Assembly: GCA_003194525.1 (NCBI GenBank)
Contig: NBIV01000012.1
Coordinates: forward strand, 434,001 to 498,000
DNA: 64,000 nt
Direction: 5' to 3'
Source: Gracilariopsis chorda
Taxonomy: Eukaryota > Rhodophyta > Florideophyceae > Gracilariales > Gracilariaceae
The position numbers and the translations under genes are program-made. The notes under the pieces are model-generated. The model was not told the DNA's origin. It saw nothing but the letters and a program-made list of their open reading frames with translations, and made no database searches. Shown here piece by piece: positions 30,460-41,951 of the stretch. Positions within the stretch are counted from its first letter, which is position 1. Every line of letters starts with the position of its first letter.

Positions 30460-32284
30460 ATGACCTGGTTTGCAACCAGCTGTCGACGTTCTGAACTTGC
30501 TACAGCTCCAGTATTGCACTGCTGCTCTAAACAGAATGTTAACAGGAGATGTAATCGGTATCACTTCTTGGCCTCCTACTTCTAATTACTGGCCATACAC
30601 AAAATCCACGGAACATCCAACTCACCGCACTTGACAGCGAACTTAAACAAGTCAACCACCAATGCACCATTGCATTTTGTTCAGAGACATTCTGGATATA
30701 GTCCCAATAATATCCTTCGGACCAGTGAAGCTTCGCTCACATTCTCATCAGGCAGTTCTTGGGGGAGCGCAAGTGCCAAAGAGTCATCGATCCTGCTCGT
30801 TGATACTTGGTAGTGACATGCTCGCTTCAAGTTGTTTCCATATTCTACCTCTCATCTGAGAGCAATTCCGTGAATTTTCTGTTTCTGAGGCGTTTTGGAT
30901 AAACCAGGCAGGCATAGGGAGACAAGGCTGTTTAGCTCCTCTGGAACTGCGGTGCCTGCTACTGGGCTAGTTCTGCTGTGAATGATCATGTGGGAAATGC
31001 CAACCATCCCATCTAGGGCACCATGCACTATTCTGCGGGTTGTGGTATGCAATTGGAATAATCGCGATGGATCTGTAATCGGGTCTGTGTTCGATCTTAG
31101 CTTTAAAGAGTAGAGGAAATCTCGAATAGATAGTGCCCGAAAGTCCGCTTGGGACTTCGTCTGCCCACAACAAGCAAAGACAAGAAACAGACTATCTTAC
31201 AGAGGCTTGCGATTCATAATCAGGCGTATTCACGACCCATTCTTTGTGCTTTTGTGAACGTAAGAATGTTCTTGTATACATCTTGGGTCATGAGTAGGAC
31301 GCATATCTATTTTAAGCACAAGGCTTTGGATAGCTTCCAACGAAAACAGCTAACAGGTAGACATAGGAGCTCGTTTCATGGCTTATTCCTACCCAACGGA
31401 CACGCCAAACAAAGGAAATTAGCACTGATATCAGAAGTAGTGAGGTTCCTTCTAATGAAAGACCTAGAAAGCACTCATGGGATCACTCTTCCGTGCGCAT
31501 CACATTCTCCGTAGCCACCATGCATAGCTCACCTTGTCAGATCCCATTGCACTGTGAATCGTATCAGACCCTCCCTTCATCAGGATCAAATCTCACTCAT
31601 TACTAGAATGCTTTGCGAAATGCGTCGCTTGAGACAAATACTGGGACTGACAACAATAGCCATAGCAATAAGAGTGGGGTAATCCGGAGGTTGCTTGGAT
31701 TTCGAGCGTATCACACATTGTCCAGCCAATGTGCAGACTGTGGAATTGCGAGTGTTTCTTCTTGTGAGTGTCCTGCGAAGCAGGTAATACGGGAGGGGTT
31801 TGGCGGTCGTAAACAAGCGGTATTTTATCGGATCGGTGAGGGGGACAGCTCAAGCTTTCGCGACGACAAGCCATGCACGTTCCGGCGTCCCAGTGATATA
31901 GTAGGAAGTATACGAAAATAATCTGGGAGAAGTGATGATGCAATATGGAAGGAAAGGCGCAACGGCCCGATAAAAGCATGTAAGTCGCGCGCGGCAACGA
32001 TTGGAGACAGGGATAGAATGAAGTCACAGACTTGTTGAGGCAGCTTTTCTGGTCTCGGTTGCGGTTTTGTAGGCTGTATGAAACCAGTTATGGTTCAGAG
32101 TGCATGCGTACGATCCTCGGGCATGCAGCCAGCAGTGAAGCGACGGAAGATAATGGCGCGAATTTCCCATTTCGACATGCGCATAGATCAGGCTTGTCTC
32201 AGTTATGTGACGACGCTGTGTTGCTGGAGATTCGGGCACAGGTCAGGTGATTACATTAACAAACACGTAGGAATAAGAACGAAG
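30460..32284. other. Intergenic, 1.8 kb, nothing identified
   Basis: Short frames on both strands, none with a recognisable domain or convincing composition. Confidence 0.4.
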
Positions 32285-32968
32285 CTACAGATATTGGGAG
32301 AAGCGTCCAAGGCCGGACTGCTCCATGGCGTGACCCAGCATAGTCTTTCCGATATAATTCTTAATCTGCTCAGTGGCGTCCTTATTGCATTTGTAATAGC
32401 CGATGTTATTAGCGCCGTTGAGAGTGAGAGCAATGACAACGATGAGCAGGTAGGACACATTAAACTTAAGCACACATACAATACCCAACAGGAGCCACAA
32501 GACAGGGTTAATGTACAGAGTCCACCAGAAAATTCGACCGTCTGTGACATTGAGGCTTTGTCTGTCTGGAACGGTTTCAAACCTCCACTTCTGAGTAAGG
32601 CCATCTTCGGCGACCTCGTGCCACCATCGTAGGCCGACTAGTAAACGTCCTGTGACGTTTTTGACGGTCCAGAAGTCGAAAGCTAGCAACGTGACGGTTA
32701 CGACGAATTGAATGACAAAGCTGGAAGTGAAAAGGGCTAACAAAAGATATGACAATATGGCTGAAATCTTGAAGAGTACGTGAAAGATTGCAACTGTTGG
32801 ATGGGCACTTGTTCTCAATATGGCTTGCACCGCACCTTCCTCTTGGGGATCCTCCTCATCTCCGGTCAGAACGGCGGGGTTGCCTGATGAGGATGGAGTT
32901 ATGCTGTTGTGCAAATCGGCGTTCAGAAATTCACCTGCCTCGGGGTTTTGTGAATCGGACTTCGTCAT
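32285..32968 (-). CDS. TVP23: TVP23 family Golgi membrane protein
   Basis: A 227-residue protein from an ATG at 32968. After a polar N-terminal ~50 residues come HPTVAIFHVLFKISAILSYL and three further membrane helices (four in all). Between helices 2 and 3 is the family signature: DFWTVKNVTGRLLVGLRWW followed by WRFET. TVP23/FAM18 proteins act at the late Golgi with YIP1/YIP4-type proteins in vesicle traffic. Length and topology are normal for the family. Confidence 0.92.
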   Translation of the reverse strand: MTKSDSQNPEAGEFLNADLHNSITPSSSGNPAVLTGDEEDPQEEGAVQAILRTSAHPTVAIFHVLFKISAILSYLLLALFTSSFVIQFVVTVTLLAFDFWTVKNVTGRLLVGLRWWHEVAEDGLTQKWRFETVPDRQSLNVTDGRIFWWTLYINPVLWLLLGIVCVLKFNVSYLLIVVIALTLNGANNIGYYKCNKDATEQIKNYIGKTMLGHAMEQSGLGRFSQYL

Positions 32969-33618
32969 ATGGAAGCTGAAAGGAACGGAAGGCGACCAGG
33001 CTGACGCTGAGCAGCAAAGAGTATGGTGATGGTGGCGCGGAAACGGTCGAGTCGGATAAGAGGTGATGAGGAGTGTATGTAAGAGGAGTTTTGGAACAAG
33101 TGATAGGCATCAACAAGAAGGAGATTGCGGGAGGGGAAGAAGGAAGTATCTAAACCAGTGGGCTGACAAGGGCTACGGCTGAGGACTTGAGTGTCTTTTT
33201 CCGCAACGAAGAACAGAACACCTACGTGCCCTTCTCTAAAGTCATCTTCGCAGTATGTGCCGGTGCTGGCTATGGTGGCACAGGACGCATGCAAAGCTTA
33301 CAGTGTCCAAAATGGAGCGTTTTCAATGCGAAATGGTTGCATTTTCGAGTGTAAGTGTGGAGACTGCTTCCTGTGTGGGAAGCATTCACGGAGGAGCAAT
33401 GAGGAAACTCGTGATGCACCAGTCGCATCTCTTTCAGAGCGGTCGGCCACGTACCCGTTGCGCTACGCTTTCTGTCCACAAGTTGTCCATGCTCACCTCG
33501 ACGACGAGATCTCAAGCAGGCGCGACAACAAGCACGCTAACGTCGACACAACAGCCAGAATAGACGCACATGCAGCTTGCAGTCGATTGACCGCCGTCAT
33601 AAAGAAGATCGTAACGCG
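32969..33618. other. Divergent upstream region
   Basis: Between TVP23 and the next gene. Nothing is recognised; overlapping short frames only. Confidence 0.4.
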
Positions 33619-34134
33619 ATGGGAGCCATGGGACAAGCTTCAACAACCACGATATGGGTATACCGCACTCTAGCGCTAGGCTCGTCGCTAGCAGCAGCGA
33701 TGTACGTGGTGCCGGAACTGGAATCAGGCAGCTGCGAAAGATCAGTACAATTGGCGCGCAGCAAGGAACCCTTGTTTGCTAGAGAGGGGTTACGTCGCAT
33801 GTATCGCGCCGTTGAGAAGGATGCTGATAAAGGCATCAAACTTATGCAAATGGACGCCGCGCATGTTCTCGGAGCGGCTGTGAACAGTGAGGATGGACGC
33901 GTGCGTCGGGCTGCGGGGAGAACCGTCGGTGCTCTTGCTCAGTGTGGACAGATGGCGGTGTTGTTGCAGCGAGATGTGAGAGAACGATTGGACGCCGTGC
34001 AATGCGCGGAGGAATGTGAAGCGTTTTGCGAGGTGGTTGGTATTGACGGCTGCGCTCTTTCGGAACGACGACGATGGCTACGCGACGCTGCGGCCTCATC
34101 GGACACACAGCGAACAACGAACTCGTCAAGATAG
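33619..34134 (+). CDS. Hypothetical protein with N-terminal hydrophobic segment
   Basis: A 171-residue protein from an ATG at 33619 (MGAMGQAS); the frame is open upstream only via TTG. A hydrophobic stretch, TTIWVYRTLALGSSLAAAMYVV, at residues ~8-30 could be a membrane anchor or organelle signal. The rest is helical and charged, with HEAT/ARM-like rhythm (DAAHVLGAAVNSEDGRVRRAAGRTVGALAQ). I do not recognise a family. A tRNA gene follows about 90 bp after the stop. Confidence 0.5.
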   Translation: MGAMGQASTTTIWVYRTLALGSSLAAAMYVVPELESGSCERSVQLARSKEPLFAREGLRRMYRAVEKDADKGIKLMQMDAAHVLGAAVNSEDGRVRRAAGRTVGALAQCGQMAVLLQRDVRERLDAVQCAEECEAFCEVVGIDGCALSERRRWLRDAAASSDTQRTTNSSR

Positions 34135-34222
34135 AACAAACAACTTCACCATCACTCAGTAGAGAAGACACGGGCTTGAGTTTATAAAGCGTGTACATTA
34201 GCCCTCGGAGAGCAGTCAATAG

Positions 34223-34295
34223 GCTCCTGTAGCGCAATGGATAACGCGTTGGCCTCCTAAGCCAAAGATTGCGGGTTCGAGTCCCGCCAGGAGTG
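34223..34295 (+). tRNA. tRNA-Arg (anticodon CCT)
   Basis: A 73-nt cloverleaf. The acceptor GCTCCTG/CAGGAGT has a G1-U72 wobble, as is usual for this isoacceptor. The anticodon stem TTGGC/GCCAA has loop CTCCTAA. The T arm is GCGGG-TTCGAGT-CCCGC, and the discriminator is G. No intron; CCA is not encoded. Confidence 0.95.
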
Positions 34296-34688
34296 CGTTC
34301 CCTTTTTTGGCGCGTCCACGTCGTCCACGGCTGTACGCACGCGGCCTGTTGTTTTGGCTGAAACGCGCGGGGGAGCAAAGACGCCCATCGACAGTGCGTA
34401 GCAATGCGCCTCCGTCGCGCGAGCGCCACCGTGGCGTGGCGCGCGGCGCTGTCGGGCCGCGCGCCGCCGCGTGGCTGTCTGCCGCGCGCCGCGCGCTTCT
34501 ACGCTCGCCTCCCCCGCTCGCCTTCCCCGCTCGCCTTCGCTCTCGTTACTCATGTCCGTTCAGCCGCTCTGCCCCGGTGTCGCTCTTTTGCCCGTTCCTT
34601 AATCCGCTCCGCCACTCGACCCCTCCGCCGCTTCTTCCCCCCTCCCCACCGCGCTTACTTCCGTCTTCCGCCCTTGTTCTGCCTCGAG
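34296..34688. other. GC-rich leader of the next gene
   Basis: Very GC- and C-rich. An in-frame ATG at 34404 would add 95 Arg/Pro-rich residues to the following protein, but these look like translated GC-rich leader. Confidence 0.4.
34303..34308 (+). terminator. Pol III T6 terminator of tRNA-Arg
   Basis: Run of six T starting 8 nt after the tRNA 3' end. Confidence 0.7.
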
Positions 34689-35801
34689 ATGCCTCCTCCT
34701 CCTCCTCCTCCTCCTCCTCCACCGGCTAATACCCGCTCCGCGGCAATTGCTCCGCCGCCTCCGCCTACGGCTGCCGCGTCACCTCCGCCCAAGCTCAATC
34801 AACCCAAACCTTCATCGCCTGCATCACCTACGTCGCCCGTGCCCGCCCGCAATCCCGCAAAGCTACACACGGCATCTTCCAGTACCACTGGCTCTGATTC
34901 CCCTGTCTCACCACGTCCGCCCGTTCTCGATCGCCCTCCCAGCCCGTTTCCGTCATCATCTTCACTTTCGTCCCCACGCCGCCCTCGACGCGCCGGCACG
35001 GGGCTACCCATGCGTCCAACCATCTCCTCCCACCAGTTCGAGTCCGCAGAGGGTCTCAACCAAATATCGGCACGCGACGAGTTCGAAGAGCAGTTTCTCA
35101 GTCGTCACTTTGCTGATAGCGAGAGTCAGATCATCAGCGATGTTTTAGAGGATGTCCACTTTAAGCAATTGGATGATGACGAGGAGTTCTTATCGGATGA
35201 TGATCAGCATCACTCCTCACGCAAACAACAACTGCTTTCACATCACAACGATTACTACCCCTACACTCGCCCTATTCAATGGCGCGCTGAGCGTCAAAGC
35301 ACGGTAACTTCAAACTGGAGACGTATTCCCACAGAGGTAGGAATCGACGGGTGCCAAGGCTGTGAGCGTCTTTGCGGCGAGAATAGGCGTTTGCGACGTC
35401 AACTTGATGAGCTTGAGTTTGAGATGGCGTCAGGAGTCTTGCGTAACCCTCCAGACGGTTTTGACTCACCCATCAGAGCCATGCCCGTTATCCCGCAGAT
35501 CCCGGGCTCCGCTAAGAAAAAGAAAAGCTGGGCGAGTAAACTCAAGAACTCTACCATGATATCCACCTCAAATTCGAAACCGAGCAGCGAACGTGCTCGC
35601 TTGAGAAGCGAAGTCAGCGCGCTCACAGTCACTACGGAGTACTTGTGGAGGAAGCTTAACATGGCTGAAATGGAACTTCGAGCTTATCGTAGAAAAGATC
35701 TACGTATCCGAATGAAAATGACCGAAACAACGCGCAAGGCGTCGGTTCAGCATGACACGGCCCTGCTCGTCAGCGCAAATGGTGATAGTCAGGCACGGTG
35801 A
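34689..35801 (+). CDS. Hypothetical Pro-rich, coiled-coil protein
   Basis: About 370 residues from the ATG at 34689, whose product begins with a run of Pro. Residues 1-110 are Pro/Ser-rich. Then follow an acidic Asp/Glu/Ser segment (residues ~125-175) and a short Cys-containing coiled coil (CQGCERLCGENRRLRRQLDELEFEM). A second helical stretch lies near the C-terminus (ERARLRSEVSALTVTTEYLW). I recognise no family. The in-frame ATG at 34404 is an alternative start. Confidence 0.6.
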   Translation: MPPPPPPPPPPPANTRSAAIAPPPPPTAAASPPPKLNQPKPSSPASPTSPVPARNPAKLHTASSSTTGSDSPVSPRPPVLDRPPSPFPSSSSLSSPRRPRRAGTGLPMRPTISSHQFESAEGLNQISARDEFEEQFLSRHFADSESQIISDVLEDVHFKQLDDDEEFLSDDDQHHSSRKQQLLSHHNDYYPYTRPIQWRAERQSTVTSNWRRIPTEVGIDGCQGCERLCGENRRLRRQLDELEFEMASGVLRNPPDGFDSPIRAMPVIPQIPGSAKKKKSWASKLKNSTMISTSNSKPSSERARLRSEVSALTVTTEYLWRKLNMAEMELRAYRRKDLRIRMKMTETTRKASVQHDTALLVSANGDSQAR

Positions 35802-36103
35802 CAGGCACGCGGTAGCAGCGCTCCCTATGTCTGCCAGCCTTCTCAAGCTTGCTATTGAAAACGCGTTGCAGGTTTGGAAAGACGACCTTTGAATCTTTGC
35901 ATTATTATGAAATCTACAGAACTATCTTGGCCATGTACTATATATAAAGCACAAACACCTTACTACAAGAATACGATAGAGAAAAGCTCTCAATGTAGAC
36001 GCACTGGGCAAGGCTGGAGAAATGCTTCGACTTGTTTTTACCATAATCGCGTTAGAATGACAAACGACAAAGTGGTGGCAACACGTGCAAGATAACCAGC
36101 GCT
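35802..36103. other. Intergenic between convergent genes
   Basis: 302 bp of 3' flanking sequence; nothing recognised. Confidence 0.4.
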
Positions 36104-36667
36104 TCAAGCCGTCTTTTTGTAGCCGCGACTGGCCCGACGGCCACGAGCGCGCTCGAACTTGCGTCCCTTTGAGCGAACGTAAGGCTTGACATGACCCTTC
36201 TTCGCAACACCGAAGAAATGCTTGTACACCTCGCGAGCATGACGTCTACCTCTGAGCAAGACGGTGTTCGCACCAGTAGGAGATCTCACAGCGAGTTGAT
36301 CAAACGTAAGACACTCTCCGCCCGCCTTTTCGATTCGCGCACGCGCAGTGGTAGAGAAATCCAGAGCGCAGATAGACAGTTTCGGCACATCCAACATTCG
36401 TTCGTCGTCCAGAATCTTCCCGACCACGACGGCAGTCTTGTCGGTTCGGCCTTCCATGAAATTAGCAATACGAGAGATGGATAGCGGGGGACGGGATGTT
36501 CGTGACATGAATAGTCGCTTCAGTACCACCGCATTGAACTTTTCATCCGTTCTGCGGGCGAGGAATCTGTACAGCTGAACGAGGAGGGCGAGGTAGGGGT
36601 TTTCGGACTTCGGCGCCCTCCGTCCGCCTTTCTTGATCCTTCCTCCTTTCACGAGATCGATACCCAT
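36104..36667 (-). CDS. RPL18: 60S ribosomal protein eL18
   Basis: Structural protein of the large cytosolic ribosomal subunit. From the ATG at 36667 (MGIDLVKGG) it has 187 residues, matching the family's ~188. Signature blocks: [50 protein letters not shown]-like [11 protein letters not shown] and the C-terminus [19 protein letters not shown]. The frame is open 38 codons further upstream, but those are not family sequence. Confidence 0.95.
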   Translation of the reverse strand: MGIDLVKGGRIKKGGRRAPKSENPYLALLVQLYRFLARRTDEKFNAVVLKRLFMSRTSRPPLSISRIANFMEGRTDKTAVVVGKILDDERMLDVPKLSICALDFSTTARARIEKAGGECLTFDQLAVRSPTGANTVLLRGRRHAREVYKHFFGVAKKGHVKPYVRSKGRKFERARGRRASRGYKKTA

Positions 36668-37704
36668 GATGTGTTTAGTGAGGCAAGATGACAAAACGCG
36701 TTGCTCCTCCCGGTGCGTGCTCTGGCGGTAGGGAATGCGGATGCCGCTATCCCTCGTCTCGGCAATCCGAATGATCGCCACGGTTGTCGACGACGTCGAC
36801 GCGAATTGGATTTGTGAATCAAAAGATTAGATGGGATTTGCACACGTATCACATGTCACAGAACTTTCTCTTTGTTTTCAAAAAATCCCTGCTTCTCAGT
36901 AACCCACCTTGTCGGAGGGTCGGGTCTAGCTACCTAGGCTGCTGCTCTCGTGCGTGGGATACTGAAGGTTAACACAAGACTGTCCTTACGTAGGTTCACG
37001 TAAGTTCACATGGACTTGTGCGTGAAAGAACTTGAATTTTTGGGGGCAAGGTCGACTCTTTCCAAACAACAACACGGTCTGGGTTTACGGGTGAGAGGGT
37101 AAAGGGTTAACATTACATTCCTTCTGTCGATGACGTCCCTGAGGAGAAGATGGCGTATGGCTTTGCACAATTTCGAATGGAGGTGAACTGGCCACATAGA
37201 AGGAAAATGATATGGAATGTGTTTGGAAGCGGGTGCAGTATGAGACCAGCCTTCTAAAGGACTAAGACCGAGAGCGACGTTATTAATATACACTACACTG
37301 CCGTAACTCCTACTGCAACTTCATTCCCTACCATCTACGGAGATACTGTTTAGCAAATCCCGTTTCCAAGTACTATTTGTATTGATCCCTTGCCGACAAA
37401 AGGGACTACAATCAAGAGTGCTTTTCTTTGTTGTTCCGTTCGTGGTAAATTGACGTAGCGGCCCTTGCTACATCTATATATAAGGCGTTAAATGACATGG
37501 CATAGCGCTGTAGACTGATATGTTCATATGAAACTAGATCACAAGCACCCAACTGGCATCTTCGATATGCCAATCCTATCGCAAGGATCTGGAGCTGTAT
37601 ATCAAAAGCAAGTCCTCTTGAAGCGGAAAAGCGCTGCCCTGCATCATGGATCTTACACACAGGGTTTAGGAGTGAAAAATAAGCGTTTGTTTCTGAAGAG
37701 CCAG
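36668..37704. other. Intergenic upstream of eL18
   Basis: 1 kb without a supported gene. Contains the small inverted repeat CTTACGT/ACGTAAG (~36984-37003). Confidence 0.4.
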
Positions 37705-38388
37705 TTACCATTCTTCTTGAGCGATCTTCATCTTCTGGCGTATCTCCTCGCGGCGTTTTTTTATGGAATTAACATCATCCAGCACCCTTACAAGCTCCTT
37801 TTCCGCCTTATTCAATAGCTCCATTTCTTCGGCGATGAGCTTGGCAAGCTTTTCTGGATCTTCCTCCTCAGTGATATCTCGATTGTCAGACACAGGGTCG
37901 GCTTCAATTGTGTTCTCAGTGCCTGAAAGCGAGTTGTGCTTTCCATTTTCGCTGTCCAGAACATTACCATTTACAAGATTCCTCGTGACTTCGTCACTCA
38001 AAACATGTGACAAATCATCTGCTTCATTGTCTGCCTCAAGCGCTTTCTTAGCGCGTGCTAAATCGCGAGCAACCGCATCTCGAGCGGCGAGCAGTTCGCT
38101 TGATTGCAATTTTGCCTCGATAATTTCGTGGTCTAGCCGTTCTTGATGTGACTTTGCTTTGTCGATGAGCGCACGGTTTCGACGAATTTCGCTCTCCAGT
38201 CGTTCCCGTTCTTGCTCATTGTGTTCAAGCTTATCCCTTAAACGCGTGAGAGCATCTAACGCAACGGATATGTCATTCGGTTGAACTTGCTCTGTATCCA
38301 ACAAGACTTTCAGACTTTCTGCTGCTTCTTTCGCTAATTCTTCGTCAGAAACCGACGTCTTGTTGTCGGTCGATTCGCATGCGCACAT
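37705..38388 (-). CDS. Hypothetical coiled-coil protein
   Basis: A 227-residue protein from an ATG at 38388. Nearly all of residues 15-125 (LTRLRDKLEHNEQERERLE onward) and 170-225 (KLAKLIAEEMELLNKAEKEL onward) are strongly alpha-helical heptads rich in Glu, Lys, Arg and Leu. They are linked by a polar acidic segment. It resembles generic coiled-coil scaffold or tether proteins; no family is assigned. Confidence 0.6.
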   Translation of the reverse strand: MCACESTDNKTSVSDEELAKEAAESLKVLLDTEQVQPNDISVALDALTRLRDKLEHNEQERERLESEIRRNRALIDKAKSHQERLDHEIIEAKLQSSELLAARDAVARDLARAKKALEADNEADDLSHVLSDEVTRNLVNGNVLDSENGKHNSLSGTENTIEADPVSDNRDITEEEDPEKLAKLIAEEMELLNKAEKELVRVLDDVNSIKKRREEIRQKMKIAQEEW

Positions 38389-39620
38389 ACTGAGTCCTGC
38401 ACAGCCAGGCTGCAGCTCCTGAGAAATTGTTCAAGTTGGAAATTGACGCAGTGTTTGCAGAACTGCGCGAATTAGCTCAGTAGTTTCGTTAGGGCTGTGG
38501 TGTTGATCAAGAATTGGCTCTTCTCCGCAATACTCTCCGCAATACTCTGGAAGCTGGGCGAAGGAAAGGGTACTGTGTTCACTTTGTTTAGAGATGCTCG
38601 GAAGAAACAGGCCTGTTAAGCGCACCCACGCATCAGTTCCGCAGACTTGTTCCGCGAATTATGCGCAAGCTTAGTGCGGTTGTACTTCGAGGGCTAGCGG
38701 TACCGTTACCCCTGTACAACGGTGAATGTTTTCTTGCCAGATGAGTAACACATTGGATGCGTTGCTGTGCATAGAGCAAGGTTTCAGGACAGGTTGCTCT
38801 GAATCAGGAAGCCAACCATGTTGAACGTCGGTTTTGACTTGCCACAGGATAACAGGAGGGATAGCCGACACTGCACCTGAATAACCCTTCGGAAGCTGGG
38901 GACAACCAAATTCTGTGCTTGATAATTACATCAAAGCTATTCCATTTCACAGCGAATACTCCACTTGGACATTTTGGGGGCAGTCGCTCGTCAATCATTT
39001 TGAGTGGTCCACTGGGTTCACCTTGATCGTGCTGGTCTCCACGATTAAGGCTGTGGACCATTCTTGGGATGGTCATTGAATTGTGATAATATTTGATTCA
39101 TCAATCAAGTTGATTCATGGAGCTTCCTGCGACTCATGCCTCAATAACGCCTTGTCCATACACACATCCGTGGCTTAGGGCGCTCTCTACTTGTATACGG
39201 TCCTCTACTGGAGTGCTGCTGCTTGATGTCCTGGACCTACTTAATACTGAATCGCAGAGAGCGAAAGTTTTGGAGACTCACCGATTTGAGGCGGTCCTGA
39301 AGGGCCACTCATAGACCCTTTCATTTCAATAGGGCGCATGTTGTTACCGGCATAGGTGACGCTCAACGATTATCTTGCATACTCGTTTTGTACAGCTGTG
39401 AAGAAGTGGATCGGTTTATTAATGTGCAATCGATGCCGATCCGCTTTTTCAGATGCGCCCTGTCACATAAAAGTCATCGACCACTTCTTCCCACCGTTGC
39501 GCGAGCCATTGTACTAGTTGTATCGTACTTCGTCCTTCACTTGTATTCTTCTGTCGGAATACAAACCTTCACACACCCTCTGCGGAGCCCTCTCACTAAC
39601 ATTACATCGGCACGGTCAAG
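38389..39620. other. Intergenic, nothing identified
   Basis: 1.2 kb. Has a 12-bp tandem duplication, CTCCGCAATACT twice, near 38521-38544. No supported gene. Confidence 0.4.
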
Positions 39621-41036
39621 ATGTGGCGCACCATCGTGAGACCATTTGTGCCTCTGCTGCCAGAAATCGAACCACCAACTAAACGAGTAGCGTTCAAGGA
39701 GAAGGTCCTATGGACATCCGTTACGCTCTTCATTTACCTTGTGTGTTGTCAGATTCCGCTGTATGGAGTGAAGAGTACTAAATCATCAGATCCGCTCTAC
39801 TTTGTTCGCGCCGTTCTGGCCGCTTCCAATCGCGGAACACTTATGGAACTTGGCATTTCACCGATCATTACATCTTCCATGATTATGCAATTCCTCGCAG
39901 GCATTCGTATCATTCAAGTTGATCAGAGGCTCAGAGAAGACCGTGCTTTGTTCTCCGGCGCTGAGAAGCTTATGGGGCTCATCATTTGCATCGTTGAGGC
40001 TATTATGTACGTGTTCTCTGGCATGTATGGTGATGTCTCTGACCTTGGAACTGGTAATGCCATTCTCATCATCACCCAGCTTTTCGTTGCCGGAATGATT
40101 GTGTTGCTGTTAGATGAGCTCCTTCAGAAGGGTTATGGCCTTGGTTCTGGTATCTCTCTTTTCATCGCTACCAATATATGTGAGACGATTGTGTGGTCTT
40201 CGTTGTCCCCAACAACCATTAACATTGGCCGTGGCAAAGAGTTTGAAGGTGCAATCATTGCGTTCTTCCATCTATTGATTACCCGAGATGATAAGGTACG
40301 CGCTTTCCGAGAGGCAATGTTCCGTCCTGAGCTGCCGAACATCTCAAATCTGCTTGCTACCGTTCTTGTGTTTGCGATTGTGATCTACTTCCAAGGATTC
40401 CGTGTCGATTTGCCCGTCAAATCAAATCAAGTGCGTGGTGCTCAAGGATCGTATCCGATCAAGCTGTTTTACACCTCGAACATCCCAATCATTCTTCAGA
40501 CCGCGCTTGTCTCAAATCTTTACTTTGTTTCTCAGGTTCTTTACCGGAGATATCCCTCAAATCTTGTCGTGAACATTATGGGAAGATGGAGCACTTATGA
40601 AGACTCTGCGCAAATGCACCCGATTGGAGGGCTTGCATATTACATTTCACGACCTCCGCATTTGGGAGCAGTTCTTGAAGATCCTCTGCGTGCCATTATC
40701 TACCTCGGTTTCATCCTTTCAGCATGCGGATTGTTCAGCAAATACTGGATTGAGATATCCGGATCATCTGCCCGTGATGTAGCCCGACAACTGAAGGAAC
40801 AAAAGATGACTCTTAAAGGACATCGTGAAACTTCACTGGTCAAGGAGCTGAACCGCTACATTCCGACGGCGGCAGCATTTGGTGGCATCTGCACTGGACT
40901 TCTAACTATCTTGGCTGACTTTTTGGGAGCTATTGGCTCAGGGACAGGTATTCTTATGGCTGTGACCATCATCTACCAATACTTTGAGATCTTCGCCAAG
41001 GAAGGAGCAAACGACTCCGGACTTATGTTCTTCTGA
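39621..41036 (+). CDS. SEC61A: Sec61 translocon subunit alpha
   Basis: Channel-forming subunit of the ER protein translocon, ten membrane helices, 471 residues from the ATG at 39621. Typical blocks: [13 protein letters not shown] at the N-terminus, the plug/TM2 region [49 protein letters not shown], and the C-terminus [26 protein letters not shown]. Complete and undisturbed, single exon. Confidence 0.97.
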   Translation: MWRTIVRPFVPLLPEIEPPTKRVAFKEKVLWTSVTLFIYLVCCQIPLYGVKSTKSSDPLYFVRAVLAASNRGTLMELGISPIITSSMIMQFLAGIRIIQVDQRLREDRALFSGAEKLMGLIICIVEAIMYVFSGMYGDVSDLGTGNAILIITQLFVAGMIVLLLDELLQKGYGLGSGISLFIATNICETIVWSSLSPTTINIGRGKEFEGAIIAFFHLLITRDDKVRAFREAMFRPELPNISNLLATVLVFAIVIYFQGFRVDLPVKSNQVRGAQGSYPIKLFYTSNIPIILQTALVSNLYFVSQVLYRRYPSNLVVNIMGRWSTYEDSAQMHPIGGLAYYISRPPHLGAVLEDPLRAIIYLGFILSACGLFSKYWIEISGSSARDVARQLKEQKMTLKGHRETSLVKELNRYIPTAAAFGGICTGLLTILADFLGAIGSGTGILMAVTIIYQYFEIFAKEGANDSGLMFF

Positions 41037-41951
41037 TTAAACACATGAACAGATTCTTTGTACTTACTTATGGCCACGGTTGATGACCTGAATGCTAAGA
41101 ATAGTGCGCGATGAACGGTGATGTCAATCGCCCTAATGGAATGAACGGTGCGTGCTTTCGATCGGGTTGATTTATTATGCGCCCGTTTGCTCAGAACAAT
41201 AGTTGGGGTACGTGCAGCTCTGAACGGGCGCTGGCAAAAGCCAGTATCCCAAGAACCAGCGAACTGATGAGCCGCCACGACTAATACGAGTCAGCATGAA
41301 CAAAGACAAGCTTTTCCACTTTACGTGTGCTGTTATATATTCTTGTCCACATACATTACGAGCGCGATTGGTTTGGCGCCATGCCTCGTTTCTGCGGCAA
41401 ATAAACTGACAACCTGGCCAAGTTGCAGACGTCTTCGAATATTTTCCCGGCGTCCCAGTCTCACCATGGGTGATAAACCCTTTACCTTCCATACTTCCAT
41501 GGCCGTGGTATCCCTATACCCTTGGAATAAGAAGTTCCGGCTGCCGAACTTCGGAGCAGGGGATGGGAAGGGGATGGGATGCCTTTGGGTGCTCCGACAG
41601 GCAGTTCGGGAAGCATACACCAGTGCATGGTATCCGCGTGGACACGTGGAACGTGGTGCGTGAATTGCTACCTTCGACAGCGGTTTTTTCGGCAAAAAAA
41701 AAAGCCGCACGCAACCTCAAGGCGCACAGTGGGAGCGCAGCAGGAGCAACTGCAAATGGTGTACAGGCACGTGGGGGCGCTCAGTCCACAGCCAGCGCAA
41801 CACCTATGCGCAAACGCCACCCATGCCCAACACGCGCTCGTTCCTTGCGAGCGTTGTCCCCTGCGTATCCCAAACTTCCTCCCCCTCGCCCCCTCCCAAA
41901 CCTTCTTCTTTCTCGCCCCTCCCCCCCCCCCCGAGTCCTCCATCTTCAACA
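41037..41951. other. Intergenic and 5' leader of the RING gene
   Basis: No supported gene. A poly-C run (12 C, 41921-41932) lies in the leader. An in-frame ATG at 41823 would read through it. Confidence 0.4.

Noticed and set aside
31149-31514. 121-codon plus-strand frame
   Set aside because: No domain and composition typical of noncoding sequence.
41333-41710. 125-codon minus-strand frame containing an LGRRENIRRR-like segment
   Set aside because: Lies in the intergenic region between SEC61A and the RING gene, lacks any recognisable family, and is overlapped by other frames.
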